From a virus: 27,629 nucleotides of DNA. Positions 1 through 8,089 of the stretch are shown in pieces. Numbering within the stretch: the stretch's first letter is position 1; each line of letters opens with the position of its first letter. The stretch spans positions 1 to 27,629 of IMG/VR virus record IMGVR_UViG_3300049212_000048; one strand, 5' to 3'. The translations under genes were made by a program, and so were the position numbers. The notes under the pieces are model-generated. The model was not told where the DNA came from, searched no databases, and saw nothing but the letters and a program-made list of their open reading frames with translations.

Positions 1-1
1 G

Positions 2-361
2 CTCTCGATCAAGCTGCAACATGGCGACAGCTCGGGCGGTGGGGACATGGCGGACTACTCGACCGGCATGCAATCGCCGGACGCGAACTTCCGCACCACG
101 GCTGAATCGACGGCCTACCAGAACTGGTCCACGGGGCCGCAGTTCTGGACGCACGACAGCGAATACAACGTCCTGGCGGCCAAGCGGTACCTCCGCCCGG
201 TCGGCATCTGGACGCGCGGCGGGACGAGCACGTCCACCGCAGCGGGATCGATCGACTACATGTACGCGATGATGGGGGTGCGCTTCGGCCACGCCGACGT
301 GTCGGACAGCCAGTCCGGGTCGTTGAGCTCGACGAGCACCAGCACCTCGACTTCGACATAA
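2..361 (+). CDS. Virion-associated protein, C-terminal part (5' truncated)
   Basis: The reading frame is already open at the window edge and gives at least 119 residues, so the true start lies outside. The visible part begins with a beta-rich stretch containing KLQHGDSS and DMADYST, and later has AAKRYLRPVGIW. In my experience the pattern K-L-Q-H-G-D followed by KRY-R-P-V is typical of small structural proteins (decoration or capsid-adjacent) encoded just before the head-tail connector genes; that is family memory, not a search result. The last 20 residues are almost only Ser and Thr and end in an alternating ST run. The next gene starts 8 bases after the stop. Role: probably part of the capsid shell; exact function not recognised. 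Confidence 0.6.
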   Translation, partial: LSIKLQHGDSSGGGDMADYSTGMQSPDANFRTTAESTAYQNWSTGPQFWTHDSEYNVLAAKRYLRPVGIWTRGGTSTSTAAGSIDYMYAMMGVRFGHADVSDSQSGSLSSTSTSTSTST

Positions 362-369
362 GGGCACGC

Positions 370-585
370 ATGACGACGTTAGAGGCCACAGCGGTCAACA
401 TTATACGTGGCTATGGGCTGTACAACCCGGGGGAGAAGGCGGTGTTCTCGGACGAGGACGCCGCCTCCCTCCTGCGGGAGTTCCCGAACGGGTGGCGCCG
501 ATGTCACCGAGAGGATGCCGAAGTCAAAGCTCCTACCGCTCCACCGTCCCACAAGATGGTGAAGAAGCCGGAGCAGAAAAAATGA
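370..585 (+). CDS. Small head-module protein, 71 aa
   Basis: The ATG at 370 follows AAGGG at a good distance. The N-terminal half carries the phrase YGLYNPGEKAVFSDEDAASL. This resembles the short phage proteins (about 60-80 residues) in which a G-x-Y-N-P-G-E segment is followed by a helix of acidic and Ala/Leu residues; they sit between capsid and connector genes in many siphoviruses. The C-terminus is Lys/Pro-rich. Its function is unknown. Position suggests a head-completion or accessory virion role, which is inference from gene order only. Confidence 0.55.
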   Translation: MTTLEATAVNIIRGYGLYNPGEKAVFSDEDAASLLREFPNGWRRCHREDAEVKAPTAPPSHKMVKKPEQKK

Positions 586-597
586 GGGTATCATCTC

Positions 598-1407
598 ATG
601 GGCAGCGAACAGATTGTGGACGCCACCAACACCGTCAACTTCCAGCATCCCTGCGCCGGTAAAGTCGCCATCTTCGATCACGAGAAGGCTCTTGTAGAAG
701 AGACCTGTCCCGACGGGTCCCCGCGCACGAAAGTTGCCATCTGCGGCTTCGCCTCTCCAACCAAGGACCAAGCGCCGTTCAACGATCCGAGCTGGAGCGT
801 CTGGGGACTCAATCAGCTTTATCGGCACATTCCTCGCGCCGACCGCTGGTTCGAGATTCACGCCAACTGGAACGAGCACGTTGTCGAAGGCACCGACCAC
901 CAGAAATGGCTGGCCGAGGCGCCGATCCCGATCTACATGGTGGATCGTGTTGCGACTATTCCGAACAGCGTGCGGTTTCCGATTGAGCGCGCCATGCAGG
1001 GACACTTTGACTACTTCACGTCCACCGTGGCCTTCGCCCTGGCGCTGGCCATCCAGGAAGGCTTCAAGGAAATCGGCCTCTGGGGGATCGACCTCGTCGC
1101 TTCCGGAGAATACGCCTATCAACGGCCTTGTGCCGAGTTCTGGATCGGGGTCGCGCATGCCAAGGGCATTGTCATCACGCTGCCGAAGGAGACGGCGCTC
1201 TGCTCACAGACGCACCGCTACGGGTACCAGGTCGAGCCGAAGAGCCTCATCCTCCTGAGCGAACTGGAGAAACGCAAGCAGTTCCTCCTCGACAAGCGGC
1301 ACCAGATCATGATGCAACTTGCGAACGTGGATGGCGCCCTGCAGGAGTGCCAGATGTACGGCGAGCTGGCGGACCTCCGCTCGAAAGGAAGCGTGGTGCA
1401 ACTCTGA
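598..1407 (+). CDS. Putative Rossmann-fold protein, MptE/DUF115-like, in the head module
   Basis: 269 residues, starting at ATG 598 after an AGGG motif. The fold can be guessed from beta-alpha signatures: TKVAICGFASPT near residue 44, WSVWGLNQLYRHIPRADRWFE near 63-83, and FKEIGLWGIDL near 160, followed by a Tyr- and Cys-containing segment. The G-x-D-L phrase after a hydrophobic strand recalls DUF115/6-hydroxymethylpterin diphosphokinase MptE-like proteins and some sugar-transferase-like enzymes. I am fairly sure this is a widespread phage-associated protein but not of its reaction. The last 60 residues look like a coiled coil. It sits between a small head protein and the connector, an unusual place for an enzyme, and overlaps the connector gene by one base. 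Confidence 0.5.
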   Translation: MGSEQIVDATNTVNFQHPCAGKVAIFDHEKALVEETCPDGSPRTKVAICGFASPTKDQAPFNDPSWSVWGLNQLYRHIPRADRWFEIHANWNEHVVEGTDHQKWLAEAPIPIYMVDRVATIPNSVRFPIERAMQGHFDYFTSTVAFALALAIQEGFKEIGLWGIDLVASGEYAYQRPCAEFWIGVAHAKGIVITLPKETALCSQTHRYGYQVEPKSLILLSELEKRKQFLLDKRHQIMMQLANVDGALQECQMYGELADLRSKGSVVQL

Positions 1408-2084
1408 TGCTGCGTACCTGTACGACATCGACCGACCTCTCCTTGCTCAGCCTGGAGGCGTACAAGATCGCGGTCGGCACGACTTCCACAGGGGACGACG
1501 ACAAAATCACGGCAGCCCTGCGGCAGGCGACCTCGTTAGTCGAGGGCTACGTCGGCTATCCGCTGCGGCGGCAGGTATACGAAGAGACGATCGGCGGGTA
1601 CGGCGGCAACGAACTATTGGTGGGCCGGTCGCCACTCCTGGCGATCGAGTCCATCACGTACGCGGGGGAACTAGTTGATCCGTCGAGTTACGACTTCAAC
1701 AGTGCCGGCCTGATCTACCGCGAACTGGGCTGGCCATGGACGGCGGGCCTAGAGTACGACCTCATGCCGCACGTCATTCCGAAGAGCGAAGCCAGAACCT
1801 ACACCGTCGTCTATGAATCGGGATTCTGCGTCAACGGCTCGACGGCGGACGGTTGGCTGACGACCGGGGAATCGGTGCCGGAAGACATTCAAGCGGCGCT
1901 CGTGTCGACGACGAGCCTCCTCTACAAGGGCGCGGGCAGAGACCCGTCGGTCACCAGCAAGAAGATCGGCGACCTCTCGATTACGTACCAGAGCGGCGGC
2001 AGCGCGTTCGGACAAGGCGGCACACCAAGTCAAGGATTGCCGGACACCGTCAAGGGCATGATCGCGCAGTACCGGAGGTTCTAA
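1407..2084 (+). CDS. Head-tail connector protein (HK97 gp6 / SPP1 gp15-like)
   Basis: 225 residues. The ATG at 1407 overlaps the preceding TGA by one base (TGATG); the frame is open further upstream but lies inside the previous gene. The N-terminal 60 residues are helical with LSLEAYKIAVG, DDKITAALRQATSLVEGYVGYPL and a following RRQVYEE. This is the classic start of gp6-type adaptor proteins, which form a ring below the portal and hold DNA after packaging. A middle beta region (Y-x-x-E-S-G-F) and a C-terminal helix with ISSL-like and KIGDLSITY segments fit full-length members of about 200 residues. The next gene starts on the following base. Confidence 0.8.
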   Translation: MLRTCTTSTDLSLLSLEAYKIAVGTTSTGDDDKITAALRQATSLVEGYVGYPLRRQVYEETIGGYGGNELLVGRSPLLAIESITYAGELVDPSSYDFNSAGLIYRELGWPWTAGLEYDLMPHVIPKSEARTYTVVYESGFCVNGSTADGWLTTGESVPEDIQAALVSTTSLLYKGAGRDPSVTSKKIGDLSITYQSGGSAFGQGGTPSQGLPDTVKGMIAQYRRF

Positions 2085-2399
2085 GTGTTCACCGATTGGC
2101 TGGATCTCTGTCCGCACACAATCACGGTCGAGCCGTTCGCGAGCGTGGACCTGTACGGATCGTATTCCTACGGAGCGCCGGCCATCTATCGCGCGCGCGT
2201 GCAGGGTAAGAACCGGATGGTCCGGACCGTCAGCGGTGAGGAAGTCGTCAGCACCGTGACGGTCTATTTGGCGGAAACGGTCGGGCCGAAGGACCGCATC
2301 ACGTTGCCAGCCATCTTCGCGCCGACACAGCCGAAGATTCTGGATATAGCGCGGGTCAGCGACGAGTCCGGCAGTCACCACACGGTCGTGTACTGTTGA
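2085..2399 (+). CDS. Head closure / head-tail joining protein
   Basis: 104 residues starting at GTG 2085, directly after the previous stop, with GGAGG at 2073-2077 as ribosome binding site. The small all-beta sequence begins DLCPHTITVEPF and includes YGAPAIYRARVQGKNRMVR and DRITLP. These features recall the SPP1 gp16/HK97 gp7-type closure proteins, which plug the connector after DNA packaging. Order supports this: connector before, gp10-type protein after. Domain identity is inferred from size, beta pattern and synteny rather than a single diagnostic motif. Confidence 0.65.
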   Translation: MFTDWLDLCPHTITVEPFASVDLYGSYSYGAPAIYRARVQGKNRMVRTVSGEEVVSTVTVYLAETVGPKDRITLPAIFAPTQPKILDIARVSDESGSHHTVVYC

Positions 2400-2400
2400 G

Positions 2401-2787
2401 ATGAATATCGCGTTTGAACTCAAGGGACAGGTCGAGATGGCGCGGGCGCTGCGTGCACTCGGCGAGAAGGGGCCGAAGGCGATGGGCGCGGCGTTGTGGA
2501 AAGAGGGCAATGCCATTATGAACGCAGCCAAGGAAATTACGCCGGTCGAATCCGGCGCTTTGAAAACGTCCGGTCTGGTTAACCTGCCGGTGATCAACGG
2601 CGACTCGGTAGAAGTCACGCTCGGATTCGGCGGTGCGGCGGTAGACTATGCGGAAATTCAGCACGAGGAAGCGAGCTACTACCACGCGCCGCCGACGCAG
2701 TACAAGTTCTTGGAGCAGCCGTTCAAGGCGGCGCAGGACGGCATGGAACTCCGCATCGCGCAAGACTTGTGGGCAGGATTGAAATGA
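2401..2787 (+). CDS. HK97 gp10-like tail component
   Basis: 128 residues; ATG 2401 is two bases past the preceding stop. The diagnostic pattern is clear: an N-terminal helix region (FELKGQVEMARALRALGEKG), then AKEITPVESGALKTSG near residues 42-57, then YAEIQHEE and YKFLEQPF. T-P-V-(D/E)-(T/S)-G-A-L and Y-A-x-x-Q-H-E are hallmarks of the HK97 gp10 family, small tail-end proteins needed to complete tail assembly or join tail to head. Length is usual for the family. The next gene overlaps its stop codon. Confidence 0.85.
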   Translation: MNIAFELKGQVEMARALRALGEKGPKAMGAALWKEGNAIMNAAKEITPVESGALKTSGLVNLPVINGDSVEVTLGFGGAAVDYAEIQHEEASYYHAPPTQYKFLEQPFKAAQDGMELRIAQDLWAGLK

Positions 2788-3164
2788 TTCTCGACGATCT
2801 CGCGGACTACTTGAGCACGCAAGGCATGGGTACGATCTACAAAGACTTCACGCCGCCATCACCCGATACGGTGACGACCGTGTACGGTACGTTCGGGATC
2901 GCACCGACCTATACGATGAGCAGCCCGCACGTACTGGAGGAGCCGCGCGTGCAGGTGCAGTGCCGGTCGCTGAGCCTGGAGACCGCGCACCAGAACGCCC
3001 GGGGCGTCTACGGACTGCTCAGTGGGCTCCGCAACCGCAGCCTGAACAGCGTCATGTACCACTGGGTCAAGGCGAGCCACGAGCCGGTACTGATCGGACG
3101 GGACCAGAATGCGCGTTTTACGGTGGCGTGCAGCTACGAGGTGAAGAAGGACCGTTCAACATAA
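2784..3164 (+). CDS. Tail terminator / minor capsid (Minor_capsid_3-like) protein
   Basis: I choose ATG 2784, which overlaps the previous TGA (ATGA) and has AGGA about six bases upstream, giving 126 residues. An in-frame GTG at 2769 would add five residues. The start MILDDLADYLSTQGMGTIYK and the later EEPRVQVQCRSLS with a following helix match the family of phage minor capsid or tail-completion proteins whose N-terminus is I-x-x-D-x-A-x-Y-L. Its position between gp10-type and tail-tube genes is where tail terminators (gpU-type, gp17-type) are normally found. It probably caps the tail tube at the head side. Confidence 0.7.
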   Translation: MILDDLADYLSTQGMGTIYKDFTPPSPDTVTTVYGTFGIAPTYTMSSPHVLEEPRVQVQCRSLSLETAHQNARGVYGLLSGLRNRSLNSVMYHWVKASHEPVLIGRDQNARFTVACSYEVKKDRST

Positions 3165-3176
3165 GAGGAGGATGCC

Positions 3177-3635
3177 ATGTCTGAGATTTTCAATAACGCC
3201 TACGTGCTTGTGTCCACGTCCACCGGGACCGGAACGCGCGACCTGTCGAACCGCGTCATGAAAGTCACGCTGGAGCGGGACGGCGACGAACACGATGACA
3301 CGGTGATGGGCATGACGGCTCACTCGCGCGTCATCGGCCTGGAGAGCTGGCAGTTCTCCATGGGGCTACTGCAGTCGTTCTCCACCAGTGACGCTGGCGA
3401 GAATACCAACTCCATTATGCGGGAGCTGTACGCCCTGTCGAAGGCGGGGCAGAAGTTCCTGGTGACAGTACGGAAGAACTCGACGCAGTTGCTCGGCCTG
3501 GCGAACCCGACATGGTCCGGGCTGTGCGTACTGAAGAACTACAACCCCCTCGACGGCGAGGTGGGCGACCTGTTGAAGACCGATGTGACGTTCCTCGGGT
3601 CCGGGAACCTGAGCGAGTCCGTCACGTCCTCGTAA
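3177..3635 (+). CDS. Major tail tube protein
   Basis: 152 residues with a strong ribosome binding site (AGAGGAGG) just before ATG 3177. The sequence is beta-rich and contains VKVTLERDGDEHDDTVMG, SRVIGLESWQFSMG and LKNYNPLDGEVGDLLKTDVT. This is typical of small tube proteins, in which the C-terminal half forms the beta-sandwich ring and the product is made in large amounts. Size, a strong translation signal and placement just before the chaperone pair and the tape measure all support this call. No extra Ig-like domain is present. Confidence 0.7.
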   Translation: MSEIFNNAYVLVSTSTGTGTRDLSNRVMKVTLERDGDEHDDTVMGMTAHSRVIGLESWQFSMGLLQSFSTSDAGENTNSIMRELYALSKAGQKFLVTVRKNSTQLLGLANPTWSGLCVLKNYNPLDGEVGDLLKTDVTFLGSGNLSESVTSS

Positions 3636-3676
3636 GCCAAGGGGATACCGCCTGCGCAAAGAAAGGACCGGGCCAC

Positions 3677-4102
3677 ATGGGAGCGAAGTTGCCAGTATTG
3701 ACTGCGGAGCAGATATCGGAAGTCGTAGACTTGAGCGAGTCGGAGATGGACGTGCCGGAGTGGAAGTCCAGCGTGAAGCTGCGGGCGTTCACCATCGACG
3801 AGCGGGACAAGGTGCTGTCGCAGTGTACCGAGAAGAACGGCACGACCGTGGACGAGCGGGGCAAGGTGCTGTCGCAGTGTACCGAGAAGGACGGCACGAC
3901 CGTGGACGCCAAGAAGCTGATCCGGCTCCTGGTGGTGCACGGCATGGTCGAGCCAAAGCTGACCATGGAGATCGTGTCGCGCAAGAGCTTCCACGTCATT
4001 GAGCGCATCGCCAAAGAGGTCATGCGCCTCAACGGCATGCTGAAGGACGAAGGAGCATCGGCCGCCACTGTGGCCGATGTCACGTTTCGACCGGAATCCT
4101 GA
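3677..4102 (+). CDS. Tail assembly chaperone (gpG-like)
   Basis: 141 residues. The frame is open upstream to 3512 inside the tail tube gene, but ATG 3677 follows GAAAGGA and is the natural start. It is an acidic and helical protein directly upstream of a T-like partner and the tape measure gene. This is the standard place for the chaperone that coats the tape measure during tail assembly. It contains a perfect-looking 18-residue internal duplication (DERDKVLSQCTEK and DERGKVLSQCTEK). The last 26 bases overlap the next gene in another frame, as expected for a G/GT frameshift pair. Confidence 0.7.
   Translation: MGAKLPVLTAEQISEVVDLSESEMDVPEWKSSVKLRAFTIDERDKVLSQCTEKNGTTVDERGKVLSQCTEKDGTTVDAKKLIRLLVVHGMVEPKLTMEIVSRKSFHVIERIAKEVMRLNGMLKDEGASAATVADVTFRPES
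3797..3904 (+). repeat. 54-bp tandem duplication inside the tail chaperone gene
   Basis: Two adjacent 54-base copies, 3797-3850 and 3851-3904, differ at only two bases (A/G in each case, giving Asp/Gly and Asn/Asp). The length is a multiple of three, so the frame is kept and the protein gains a second 18-residue unit. Such high nucleotide identity shows a recent event. Confidence 0.95.
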
Positions 4103-4262
4103 GCTGATCTTCCAGTTCCGTCTGGCGATGGACCTGGGCATGACCGTCGGGCAGCTGCGCAAGACCGTGAGCGTGTGGGAACTGCTCCTCTGGAGCGAGT
4201 TCTACCGCCGCGAGCGTAGCGAAATCAAGAAGATGCAGGAGAAGGCGAAGAGGAGGAAGTAA
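4077..4262 (+). CDS. Tail assembly protein T-like (chaperone extension)
   Basis: 61 residues if started at ATG 4077. The core FRLAMDLGMTVGQLRKTVSV followed by WELLLWSEFYRRE matches the Minor_tail_T pattern (L-A-x-x-L-G-M-T-V-x-x-L-x-x-x-(M/V)-S-x-x-E-L-x-x-W). It lies +1 (or -2) relative to the chaperone gene. The frame is open from 4044, so it could be joined to the chaperone by ribosomal frameshifting. No ribosome binding site stands at the usual distance from ATG 4077 (the nearest GGAG is about 22 bases away), which favours frameshift or translational coupling. The tape measure gene follows with no gap. Confidence 0.7.
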   Translation: MSRFDRNPELIFQFRLAMDLGMTVGQLRKTVSVWELLLWSEFYRRERSEIKKMQEKAKRRK

Positions 4263-6311
4263 GTGGCCATCGATGTCGGCGAGATTGTTGCCACCCTGAA
4301 GGCGGATACGTCGCAATTCACGGGTGGCATTGAGTCGGCCAATAAGCAATTGAACGGTTTGGCGAAGAGCCTGGACGGGTCGACGGGGTCCCTGAACGCG
4401 ACGGGCCTGGGGCTGGTTTCTGTCGGTGGGAAACTCACCGCAGCCGCAACGGCGATGGGCGCCCTAGGCGTTGCCGCCGCGAAGGAATTCGGGTCCTTCG
4501 CCGAAGAGATTGAGATCATCTCACAGAAGACGGGTATCTCGCAGGGCGCGCTGCAAAAGTGGAATTTCTCGTTGAATCGCGTTGGCCTGGAAGTCAAAGA
4601 CCTTCTTCCCGGATTTAAGAAACTATCTTCGACCGTTACGGCCGCATTCTCCGGTGACGACAAGGCCCTGAAGAAGATCGAGCAATTAGGCGTATCGATT
4701 GACGAACTGAAGGGCAAGAATTCAGAGCAGATCTTCCTTACGCTCGCCGGAGCCATCGCCAAAATAGAAGATCCGCTGGCGCGCAATGCCGCGCTGTCCG
4801 CAACGTTCGGTAAGGCTGGCATGAGCTTGGTGCCCATCCTGGGCGATGTCGCTGACGGGTTCACGGCATCCGGCAAACAGGCGGAAGCGCTCGGACTCGT
4901 TTTCAGCAAAGACGCACTGTCGGCTGCCCAGGCGCTCGATGACAGTTTCGATGATCTGTCCGCTACCATGGCCGGGTTCAGCCGAACCATCGCCGATACA
5001 TTTTCCGGTCCGTTGAAAGATACGATCACAGTTCTGACGGAGACGTTAGGCGCCTTCAATAAGTGGTGGCAGGGCATTGACGAGGGAACAAAGAAAGTGG
5101 TGCTGATCTTTGCTGGCGCATTCGCGGCGTCGGGGCCGATCATCGCCGTCATCGGGGCATTCATGGTAGCCGTCAGCGCCGGTCTTGGCCCACTCATGAT
5201 CGGAGGGGCAATCGTCACCGGACTCATCGCCGCCGCCGCCGCCATTGTGGCGAACTGGGAGAGCATTAAGGCGAAGGGGATAGCTATTTGGACAGGCGTG
5301 AGAGACGGGGTCGTGAATGCCGCAAAGGGCATCTATGACGGAGTGAAAACATGGATGGCAGAAAAGCTAATGGCTATTATTGCTCCAATTAAAGGCTTTG
5401 CCGGAGATGTATTGGAGATCTTCAAGTGGCTGCGTGACAAGCTCGTCGGCCATTCCGAAGTCCCTGATATGGTCAGGGAGATCGGCGACCACATGCGGAT
5501 GCTGGACAAAAACATGACCGCACCGGCAAGGGTGGCTGCGCAAGGGACATGGGATGTCTTCAGGGATTTAGCCGGGAAGATGGATGATACGTCGCGCCAG
5601 ATTTCAACGACGATGGTGAGCGTCTGGACCAGCGCTTCCAACACGATGTCGAACGCCCTTGCAACACAGATCGTGAAAGGGAACGACTGGAAGCAGACGA
5701 TGGAATCACTATCCATTTCCGTCTTGTCTACGTTCATCAACCTGGGCATGCAGATGATCATGCAAAAGGGCTTGCAACTGGCAATGTGGAGCGCACAGAA
5801 CGCCATGATCTTGGCCGGCGAAGTCGCGACGGCGACCGGCGTGACTTCGATCTGGACAGCGACCTCCGCTGCGGTTCTCGGCGCATTCGGCGCGATGTCT
5901 GGCGGGATCGCATTGTTCTTCACGGGAACCATCATGCCGATGTTCGCGGCGGTTGGCGAAGCGGTTATGGCGTTCCTCGGTTCGATCGCGACGGCGCTCG
6001 ATATCTCCATCTTTGGTGCACCGTTTTCCATTCCGGTCTGGGCCGCCGTTGGGTTAGTAGCGGCAGCGGTCGGCGTGATTTCGGCCTTCGCGTTCGGGGC
6101 CTTCGCGGAGGGCGGCATCGTCACGAAGCCGACGATGAGCTTGATGGGCGAGGCCGGGCCGGAAGCGATTATTCCGTTGAGCAAGCTCGGCGACATGATG
6201 GGCGGCGGCGGGCCAACCACCGTCGTTGTGGAAATGGACGGACGTGTCGCTGCTAAGGCGGTCTTCGACAACATGTCCTCGGTGATGCGCATGCGGATGG
6301 GGCGCGTATGA
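4263..6311 (+). CDS. Tail tape measure protein
   Basis: 682 residues from GTG 4263, which follows the preceding TAA directly and has AGGAGG a few bases upstream. The N-terminus (VGEIVATLKADTSQFTGGIE) is the classic tape measure opening. Helical segments follow, then a long hydrophobic region around residues 280-335 that may cross the inner membrane during DNA ejection. The end carries FAEGGIVTKPTMSLMGEAG and PEAIIPLSKLG, a very common tape measure tail. By the usual rule of about 1.5 angstrom per residue this predicts a tail near 100 nm; that is inference. It overlaps the next gene by four bases. Confidence 0.9.
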   Translation: MAIDVGEIVATLKADTSQFTGGIESANKQLNGLAKSLDGSTGSLNATGLGLVSVGGKLTAAATAMGALGVAAAKEFGSFAEEIEIISQKTGISQGALQKWNFSLNRVGLEVKDLLPGFKKLSSTVTAAFSGDDKALKKIEQLGVSIDELKGKNSEQIFLTLAGAIAKIEDPLARNAALSATFGKAGMSLVPILGDVADGFTASGKQAEALGLVFSKDALSAAQALDDSFDDLSATMAGFSRTIADTFSGPLKDTITVLTETLGAFNKWWQGIDEGTKKVVLIFAGAFAASGPIIAVIGAFMVAVSAGLGPLMIGGAIVTGLIAAAAAIVANWESIKAKGIAIWTGVRDGVVNAAKGIYDGVKTWMAEKLMAIIAPIKGFAGDVLEIFKWLRDKLVGHSEVPDMVREIGDHMRMLDKNMTAPARVAAQGTWDVFRDLAGKMDDTSRQISTTMVSVWTSASNTMSNALATQIVKGNDWKQTMESLSISVLSTFINLGMQMIMQKGLQLAMWSAQNAMILAGEVATATGVTSIWTATSAAVLGAFGAMSGGIALFFTGTIMPMFAAVGEAVMAFLGSIATALDISIFGAPFSIPVWAAVGLVAAAVGVISAFAFGAFAEGGIVTKPTMSLMGEAGPEAIIPLSKLGDMMGGGGPTTVVVEMDGRVAAKAVFDNMSSVMRMRMGRV

Positions 6312-8089
6312 CGTTCGGCAGTCTTCCATTTGCGGAATCAACGCTGGCCGGTACGGCACTGGTACCGCTGGCCGTAATCGAAGAACCTGGTCCGGAGCCG
6401 CCTATTGGAGGACCAGCCGAAATTCCGTTAGTCATAGATCCGTTCAACGTCATCATTAACGGAGTCACCTACAAGCCGCTGATCGACACGCTGTCGATCG
6501 ACATGGACGCCAGCCGGCAAGGCACAGCCAGCTTCACGCTCTACAACCTCGACACGATCGTGCGGATCGGTCAGCCGGTCACGATCACGTTCTACGACGA
6601 AGTAATCTTCGCAGGGGCGCTCGACCGCATCAAGCTGCGCTCCAACAATACCCAGACCTACAAAACCTATGACTGCGAGTGCGTGGACCACTCCTACCTG
6701 CTCGCACGAAAGAAGATTAGCCGGTCCTATACGAACGCGAGCGTCCCGACGATTGCTAACGATGTCATTGTGAATTACTTAGGCGGGGAAGGCGTGACCA
6801 TAGGGTCGTTTTCCAGTGGCCTTCCGTTGCCGAGCGTTAACGCTGATAACACATCTATCTACGATCTTTTGCGGGAGGCGTCGCAATCGCTCGGCATGCT
6901 GTTCTACATCGATTTTGACCGCCAATTGCAATTCAAGGGTGCGGCAGCCGATCCGGCACCGATGGCGCTCGATGAGAACATCGTTGAAAATTGCGAAGTC
7001 CTCTTCGACCGCGATGGCTACCGGAACTACCAGGTTGTCACCGTCACCGGCACACCGTCCACCGCCGGAAGCGCGGCTGTAACGGTGTCCTATACTGCGG
7101 TGAACCATACGCAGATCCAACAACAACTCGAATCAGAGAACGGTAACGAGCTCAACCTCGGCAACGGCGTCTACCGGGAGCAGGAATCCATCACGCATCC
7201 CACTTCGAACGATCCTGCGACATTGACGAAGCTCGCGGTCGCCACAGCCAAGGCCCTACTCGCGGTCAGCGGGGAAATGCGTCAGACCATCTCGGTGCGC
7301 ACGCGTCAGTACGGCTTCAAGGTCGGGCAGGTCGCGACCGTGTCCATCCCGCACCTGGGACTTACTGGCCAGTGGATCATACAGCGCGTCAGCCTGAAAG
7401 ATGAAAGTGGACGGTGGCTCATTTCCGAGATAGAGCTATCACGAACCTCGCTCCGGCAGCTCAAGCATCAGATGTGGCTGGATATCGCCAGGAAGGGTTC
7501 CATTACTGTTGTTCCTCCCACGGCAGCGATTACGCAGTCGCAAACCTTCTCTACGCCGGGCGTGACGACCTTTACGGTCCCCGCGGGGATCACGATCCTG
7601 CAAGTTACCTGCGTTGCGGCGGGTGGTGGTGGTGGTGGGCCTGCGCGATCATTATTTCTCGGTCATACGGCCAAGTATTCGCTCGGCGGAACTGGTGGGC
7701 GCGGCGGACAGGTTATCTCCGTTATCGACGTGACGCCGGGGCAGGTATTCACAATTACGGTCCCATCCGGCGGATTCGGCGGGATCGGCCAGGAGCAAAT
7801 CGGACAGACGATCGACGCGGTCGGGTCCAACGGTGGCGATGGTGGCAATGCCAAGGTCTCGATCGGGCTAGCGGTCCATGCGGAAGCCTACGGCGGGATC
7901 GGTGGCATCGGTGCCAGGGCAAACGCCTACACGGGCCTGTCCGGCATTTGGCAACCGTCACCGGACGGTGCTGGCGCGGGACAAACGATCACGGTCGGCG
8001 GCGGCGCTATCGGCGGCGTGTCCGGACTGGCCAACCCCTTACAAAATTCCCAAGCAGGCGCAAACGGGTCTGTCATCGTGGAGTGGTAA
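6308..8089 (+). CDS. Tail hub / baseplate protein with glycine-rich C-terminal domain
   Basis: 593 residues; ATG 6308 overlaps the tape measure stop. Residues about 50-390 look like a gp27/gp44-type hub: a strand-rich entry (INGVTYKPLIDTLSIDMDAS), GQPVTITFYDEVIFAGALDR, then YDCECVDHSYLL and IYDLLREASQSLGMLFYID, and YGFKVGQVATVSIPHLGL near the end of the domain. From about residue 405 the protein changes to a glycine-rich domain (VAAGGGGGG, GGTGGRGGQV, GGIGGIGARA) of the kind found at the ends of adhesins, with stacked polyglycine strands. I infer that it closes the tail tube and also reaches the cell surface. No separate distal tail protein gene lies between it and the tape measure. Confidence 0.7.
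   Translation: MTFGSLPFAESTLAGTALVPLAVIEEPGPEPPIGGPAEIPLVIDPFNVIINGVTYKPLIDTLSIDMDASRQGTASFTLYNLDTIVRIGQPVTITFYDEVIFAGALDRIKLRSNNTQTYKTYDCECVDHSYLLARKKISRSYTNASVPTIANDVIVNYLGGEGVTIGSFSSGLPLPSVNADNTSIYDLLREASQSLGMLFYIDFDRQLQFKGAAADPAPMALDENIVENCEVLFDRDGYRNYQVVTVTGTPSTAGSAAVTVSYTAVNHTQIQQQLESENGNELNLGNGVYREQESITHPTSNDPATLTKLAVATAKALLAVSGEMRQTISVRTRQYGFKVGQVATVSIPHLGLTGQWIIQRVSLKDESGRWLISEIELSRTSLRQLKHQMWLDIARKGSITVVPPTAAITQSQTFSTPGVTTFTVPAGITILQVTCVAAGGGGGGPARSLFLGHTAKYSLGGTGGRGGQVISVIDVTPGQVFTITVPSGGFGGIGQEQIGQTIDAVGSNGGDGGNAKVSIGLAVHAEAYGGIGGIGARANAYTGLSGIWQPSPDGAGAGQTITVGGGAIGGVSGLANPLQNSQAGANGSVIVEW

Noticed and set aside
379-1158. 259-codon minus-strand frame
   Set aside because: Lies opposite two well supported + genes and shows no recognisable domain or translation signal.
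4202-5332. 376-codon open frame on the minus strand, antisense to the tape measure gene
   Set aside because: Ser/Ala/Pro/Met-rich translation without motifs, no ribosome site, and the + strand tape measure is certain. It is an antisense shadow of GC-rich coding.
5333-6292. 319-codon minus-strand frame behind the previous one
   Set aside because: Same reasons; the opposite strand holds the clear C-terminal tape measure motifs.
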